From Flavobacteriaceae bacterium (GTDB taxonomy: Bacteria; Bacteroidota; Bacteroidia; Flavobacteriales; Flavobacteriaceae): a DNA stretch of 7,845 bases. Positions 5,404 to 7,845 of the stretch are shown here, one piece after another (position 1 is the stretch's first letter; every line of letters starts with the position of its first letter). The translations under genes were made by a program, and so were the position numbers. The DNA lies in NCBI GenBank assembly GCA_018662905.1, contig JABJFE010000069.1, positions 1-7,845 on the forward strand. Direction: 5' to 3'. The notes under the pieces are model-generated. The model made no database searches, was not told the DNA's origin, and saw nothing but the letters and a program-made list of their open reading frames with translations.

Positions 5404-7098
5404 ATGACAATTTTTGAGTGGTTAATTTTTTTCTTTGTTGTTCAATTAATCCATGGATTAGGTACTTGGAAATTATATATAAAATCAGGTTATAAAGGTT
5501 CACTTGCGTTTATCCCAATATATAATGCCTTTATTTTAATGAAAATAATAAATAGACCATTTTGGTGGGTGATTTTATTATTCTTACCAATAATTAACTT
5601 ATTAATTTTTCCAGTAATATGGGTTGAAACAGCAAGAAGCTTTGGAAAAAACTCAACTGCAGATACGATAGCTACAGTAGCCTCTTTTGGTTTTTTTATC
5701 TACTTAATTAATTATTCATCTAGTTCTAAGTACATAAACGAAAGAAATTTAAATCCAAAAACCGCATTTGGAGAGTGGTTAAGTTCAATTATTTTTGCTA
5801 TAATTTTAGCAACTTTAGTTCATACTTATTTCATACAACCATACATTGTTCCAACTGGATCGTTAGAAAAATCTATTTTAGTTGGAGATTTTTTGTTTGT
5901 TAGTAAGTTTCATTATGGAGCAAGAGCACCACAGACAGCAGTTTCGTTTCCAATGGTTCATGATACTATAGTTGGAACTGGATTAAGGTCCTATCTAAAT
6001 AAACCTCAAATTCCTTACTTCAGACTCCCCGGATTTCAGAAAATTAAAAGAAATGAAATTGTAACATTCAGCTGGCCTGCAGATACAGTAAGAAAATTTT
6101 TCGTTCGTGAAAAGGGTGTTAAAAAACCGATAGATAAAAAATCAAATTACGTAAAAAGATGTGTAGCTGTTCCATCTGATACACTAGAAATCATAAACGG
6201 TATAATTCATATAAATGGAAAAGAAAGCATTATGCCCTACAGAGCTAAACCAATTTTCACTTACAGTGCCTTTAATTCCAAAGGTGTATCAGCATCAAAC
6301 TTGATTAAATTAGGAGTATCTGATATTCAAAGAAAATTTAAAATTCAAGACATAAATCAGTATAAATTTGAACAAATAAGACCCTATTTGATTGCTGTAA
6401 CAGACAATAGCCCTGAAAATTTTACAGTCATTACAAAATCAAAAGGAATTCCTTACGAAATAAGACTCAACTCAAGAATTTCTATGGTAGAAATTACTGA
6501 TACAAAAACTGATCTTTTTCTTACAAAAAAAGAAGCAGATTTAATTTTAGAATCAAAGGTTTTAGATAGCTTAAAAAGAACTTTTAATGAAATTAAGTCT
6601 TATAATACATCCTATTTTCCAAACGATATAAGATTTAATTGGAATGAAGATAATTTTGGGCCAATTGTAATTCCAAAAAAAAATAATACTATAGAACTAA
6701 ATAAAAATAATTTACCCATATATAAAAAAATAATTAGAGAATATGAGAAAAACGAATTAACGCTTGACTCTGATGGAATAATCCGAATTAACAATGTCGA
6801 AACAAGTAGTTATACTTTTAAACAGGATTATTATTGGATGATGGGAGATAACCGTTATAGATCTGAGGACAGTAGAAGTTGGGGGTTTGTTCCAGAAGAT
6901 CATATTGTAGGCAAACCTGTATTTATTTGGTTTAGTATTGATGGAATAAATGATGGGTTTAAAAATTGGAAAATACGTTGGGACAGAGTTTTTACAACAA
7001 TAAATCTTGACGGAGAACCAAAATCTTATAGATGGTATTTTTTAATCGGGGTTCTTATTATTTTAATTTATTCTGAAATAAAAAAGAGAAGAAAATAA
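5404..7098 (+). CDS. lepB: Signal peptidase I, long Bacteroidota type
   Basis: LepB removes signal peptides from exported proteins at the outer face of the inner membrane with a Ser/Lys dyad. At 564 aa it is much longer than E. coli LepB (324), as is common in Bacteroidota. Residues 1-110 form an extra membrane domain resembling DUF5684 (YKGSLAFIPIYNAFILMKII near 30-49, then a helix from PFWWVILL and another at about 88-104). A helix at about 125-144 leads to the catalytic region PTGSLEKSILVGDFLFVSKF (150-169), with Ser153 the nucleophile. YVKRCVAVPSDTLEI (249-263) carries the general base Lys251. About 190 residues of unassigned sequence separate this from GDNRYRSEDSRSWGFVPEDH (481-500). A last helix lies at about 544-558 with a basic tail. 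ATG at 5404 follows dapB by two bases. Catalytic parts look complete. Confidence 0.94.
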   Translation: MTIFEWLIFFFVVQLIHGLGTWKLYIKSGYKGSLAFIPIYNAFILMKIINRPFWWVILLFLPIINLLIFPVIWVETARSFGKNSTADTIATVASFGFFIYLINYSSSSKYINERNLNPKTAFGEWLSSIIFAIILATLVHTYFIQPYIVPTGSLEKSILVGDFLFVSKFHYGARAPQTAVSFPMVHDTIVGTGLRSYLNKPQIPYFRLPGFQKIKRNEIVTFSWPADTVRKFFVREKGVKKPIDKKSNYVKRCVAVPSDTLEIINGIIHINGKESIMPYRAKPIFTYSAFNSKGVSASNLIKLGVSDIQRKFKIQDINQYKFEQIRPYLIAVTDNSPENFTVITKSKGIPYEIRLNSRISMVEITDTKTDLFLTKKEADLILESKVLDSLKRTFNEIKSYNTSYFPNDIRFNWNEDNFGPIVIPKKNNTIELNKNNLPIYKKIIREYEKNELTLDSDGIIRINNVETSSYTFKQDYYWMMGDNRYRSEDSRSWGFVPEDHIVGKPVFIWFSIDGINDGFKNWKIRWDRVFTTINLDGEPKSYRWYFLIGVLIILIYSEIKKRRK

Positions 7099-7106
7099 TT
7101 ATTTTG

Positions 7107-7706
7107 ATGGTTCAAAAAATAATGGTTCCACCCTATTTTGGCCCAATTTCGTGTTGGAAACAAATAATTAATTCTAATATATTATGGGACGTTCATCAAA
7201 ATTACGTTAAACAGTCCTATAGAAATAGAACATTTATTCATTCTGCTAATGGTCTTCATAAACTAACTATCCCAGTAAAGCATTCTAAAATTAAATTTCC
7301 CATGCTTAATGCTGAAATTGATAATAAAATAGCATGGCAAAAAAATCATTGGAGGTCAATACAAACCGCTTATAGCTCCTCCCCTTTTTTTGAGTTTTAT
7401 AAAGACTCATTAGAACAAGTTTATAATAAGAAATACACTTATTTAGTAAAATTCAATTTTGATATGATTAAGTTAGTTTTTGAATGGTTAGATATTGAAA
7501 TTAAATTAAAATTATCAAAAGAGTATAAAGTTGTTTATGATGATAGTTTAGATTTAAGAAAAAAAATAGATAATCAAAAACATTCTATTTCTAAAAATAA
7601 AATATACAATCAAGTTTTTTTTGAAAAAAATGGTTTTTTAAACGATTTAAGTATAATTGATTTAATATTTAACGAAGGACCTAATAGTTTAAGTTATTTA
7701 AAATAA
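7107..7706 (+). CDS. WbqC-family protein
   Basis: This 199-aa protein belongs to the WbqC-like family, which occurs in polysaccharide (O-antigen) loci and is widespread in Bacteroidota; its reaction has not been clearly established. Family landmarks are visible: MVPPYFGPISCWKQI near the N-terminus, NYVKQSYRNRTFI (about 31-43), WQKNHWRSIQTAYSSSPFFEFY (about 77-98) and the C-terminal YNQVFFEKNGFLNDLSIIDLIFNEGP. Length is typical and no break is seen. ATG at 7107 is preferred to the TTG just before it; a second ATG at 7122 would give an even tighter match to the family start. It follows lepB by eight bases and is probably the last gene of the parA operon. Its stop is only four bases from the 3' end of rnpB on the other strand, so its transcript has no room for its own terminator. 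Confidence 0.86.
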   Translation: MVQKIMVPPYFGPISCWKQIINSNILWDVHQNYVKQSYRNRTFIHSANGLHKLTIPVKHSKIKFPMLNAEIDNKIAWQKNHWRSIQTAYSSSPFFEFYKDSLEQVYNKKYTYLVKFNFDMIKLVFEWLDIEIKLKLSKEYKVVYDDSLDLRKKIDNQKHSISKNKIYNQVFFEKNGFLNDLSIIDLIFNEGPNSLSYLK

Positions 7707-7710
7707 AAAA
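7704..7710 (-). terminator. U-run following RNase P RNA
   Basis: Read on the minus strand, the 3' end GGCCTGC of rnpB is followed by TTTTTT and then more T-rich sequence. In RNase P RNA the 3' end pairs with the 5' end to form helix P1, and this GC-rich strand followed by a U run is a plausible intrinsic terminator. The partner strand of P1 lies beyond the right edge, so the hairpin itself cannot be confirmed. Confidence 0.35.
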
Positions 7711-7845
7711 GCAGGCCATAAGCCGGATTCTGTCTTGTCTTATCATTTATCTAGACAAAATATTACTATTTTGTTCAAACCGCCCACCCTCCAACATTGA
7801 GCGAGCAGCTCTCAAGCGTTGGTATACGTGACGTTTCACCTTATA
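7711..7845 (-). ncRNA. rnpB: RNase P RNA, 3' part (5' end beyond window)
   Basis: This is the catalytic RNA that trims tRNA 5' leaders, read on the minus strand and cut by the right edge; typical full length is about 350-400 nt, so roughly a third is present. The universal 3' block ACAGAATCCGGCTTAT, which includes the 3' strand of helix P4, lies at 7716-7731, and the conserved CTAGATAAATGA (E. coli CUAGAUGAAUGA) lies just upstream of it. Helix P18 is a perfect 8-bp stem (7755-7762 with 7767-7774) capped by a GUAA tetraloop of the GNRA type. Before it, GGAGGGTGGGCGG precedes a P16-P17 pair (7791-7795 with 7818-7822; 7797-7801 with 7811-7815) with a 9-base loop positioned for the P6 pseudoknot. 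The final GGCCTGC is the P1 3' strand. Helix names follow alignment by eye with E. coli. Confidence 0.95.

Noticed and set aside
6675..6683. Nine-A run in lepB as a second slippage site.
   Set aside because: It lies inside the insertion, not at a domain boundary, and a slip would remove the essential GDNR block, so a useful product is unlikely.
6612..6794. Minus-strand frame of 60 codons within lepB.
   Set aside because: It lies in the AT-rich insertion, where hydrophobic antisense frames are expected from Lys/Asn codons; there is no supporting signal.
7824..7842. ACGTGACGTTTCACC looks like a parS half-site.
   Set aside because: It lies within RNase P RNA, where the minus strand reads GGTGAAACGTCACGT as part of the conserved RNA, and it lacks the CACGTG palindromic centre of parS.

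Overview
The window is a compact, very AT-rich block of bacterial housekeeping genes, most likely from a member of the Bacteroidota, probably Flavobacteriales. Four things point there: the order parA-parB-DUF5683-dapB-lepB-wbqC, the pairing of udk with a small FtsB/DivIC-type gene, the long Bacteroidota-style signal peptidase I, and an RNase P RNA 3' end reading GGCTTATGGCCTGC. No clear Shine-Dalgarno sequences precede the starts, which also fits this phylum. Genes overlap or sit 1-2 bases apart, suggesting a streamlined genome. The lineage is inferred from these features, not from a database search.

Positions 23-2433 hold a first forward-strand cluster. It encodes a lipoprotein PQQ-dependent aldose sugar dehydrogenase carrying its own C-terminal cytochrome c, a uridine kinase, and a small single-pass coiled-coil protein of the FtsB/DivIC septum family. 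The genes overlap by 11 and 14 bases, so co-transcription and coupled translation are likely.

Positions 2434-2503 are the only real intergenic gap. It is AT-rich but contains a striking C-rich islet, and it probably carries the promoter of the second cluster.

Positions 2504-7706 hold the second forward cluster. It contains chromosome segregation proteins ParA and ParB, an exported or membrane protein of unknown function (DUF5683), dihydrodipicolinate reductase (DapB, lysine/diaminopimelate synthesis), signal peptidase I (LepB) and a WbqC-family protein. The set links chromosome partitioning, supply of a peptidoglycan precursor, protein export and possibly surface-glycan synthesis.

Positions 7711-7845 are the 3' part of RNase P RNA (rnpB) on the minus strand, running off the right edge. 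It converges on the WbqC gene with only four bases between them.

I found no mobile element, CRISPR array, defence system or obviously foreign gene. The most notable points are an 11-A run exactly at the junction between the dehydrogenase and cytochrome domains, where a one-base slip in either direction would make a cytochrome-free enzyme; the C-rich islet before parA; the conserved DUF5683 gene inside the parAB operon; and the large insertion in LepB. I do not see a new biological system here.
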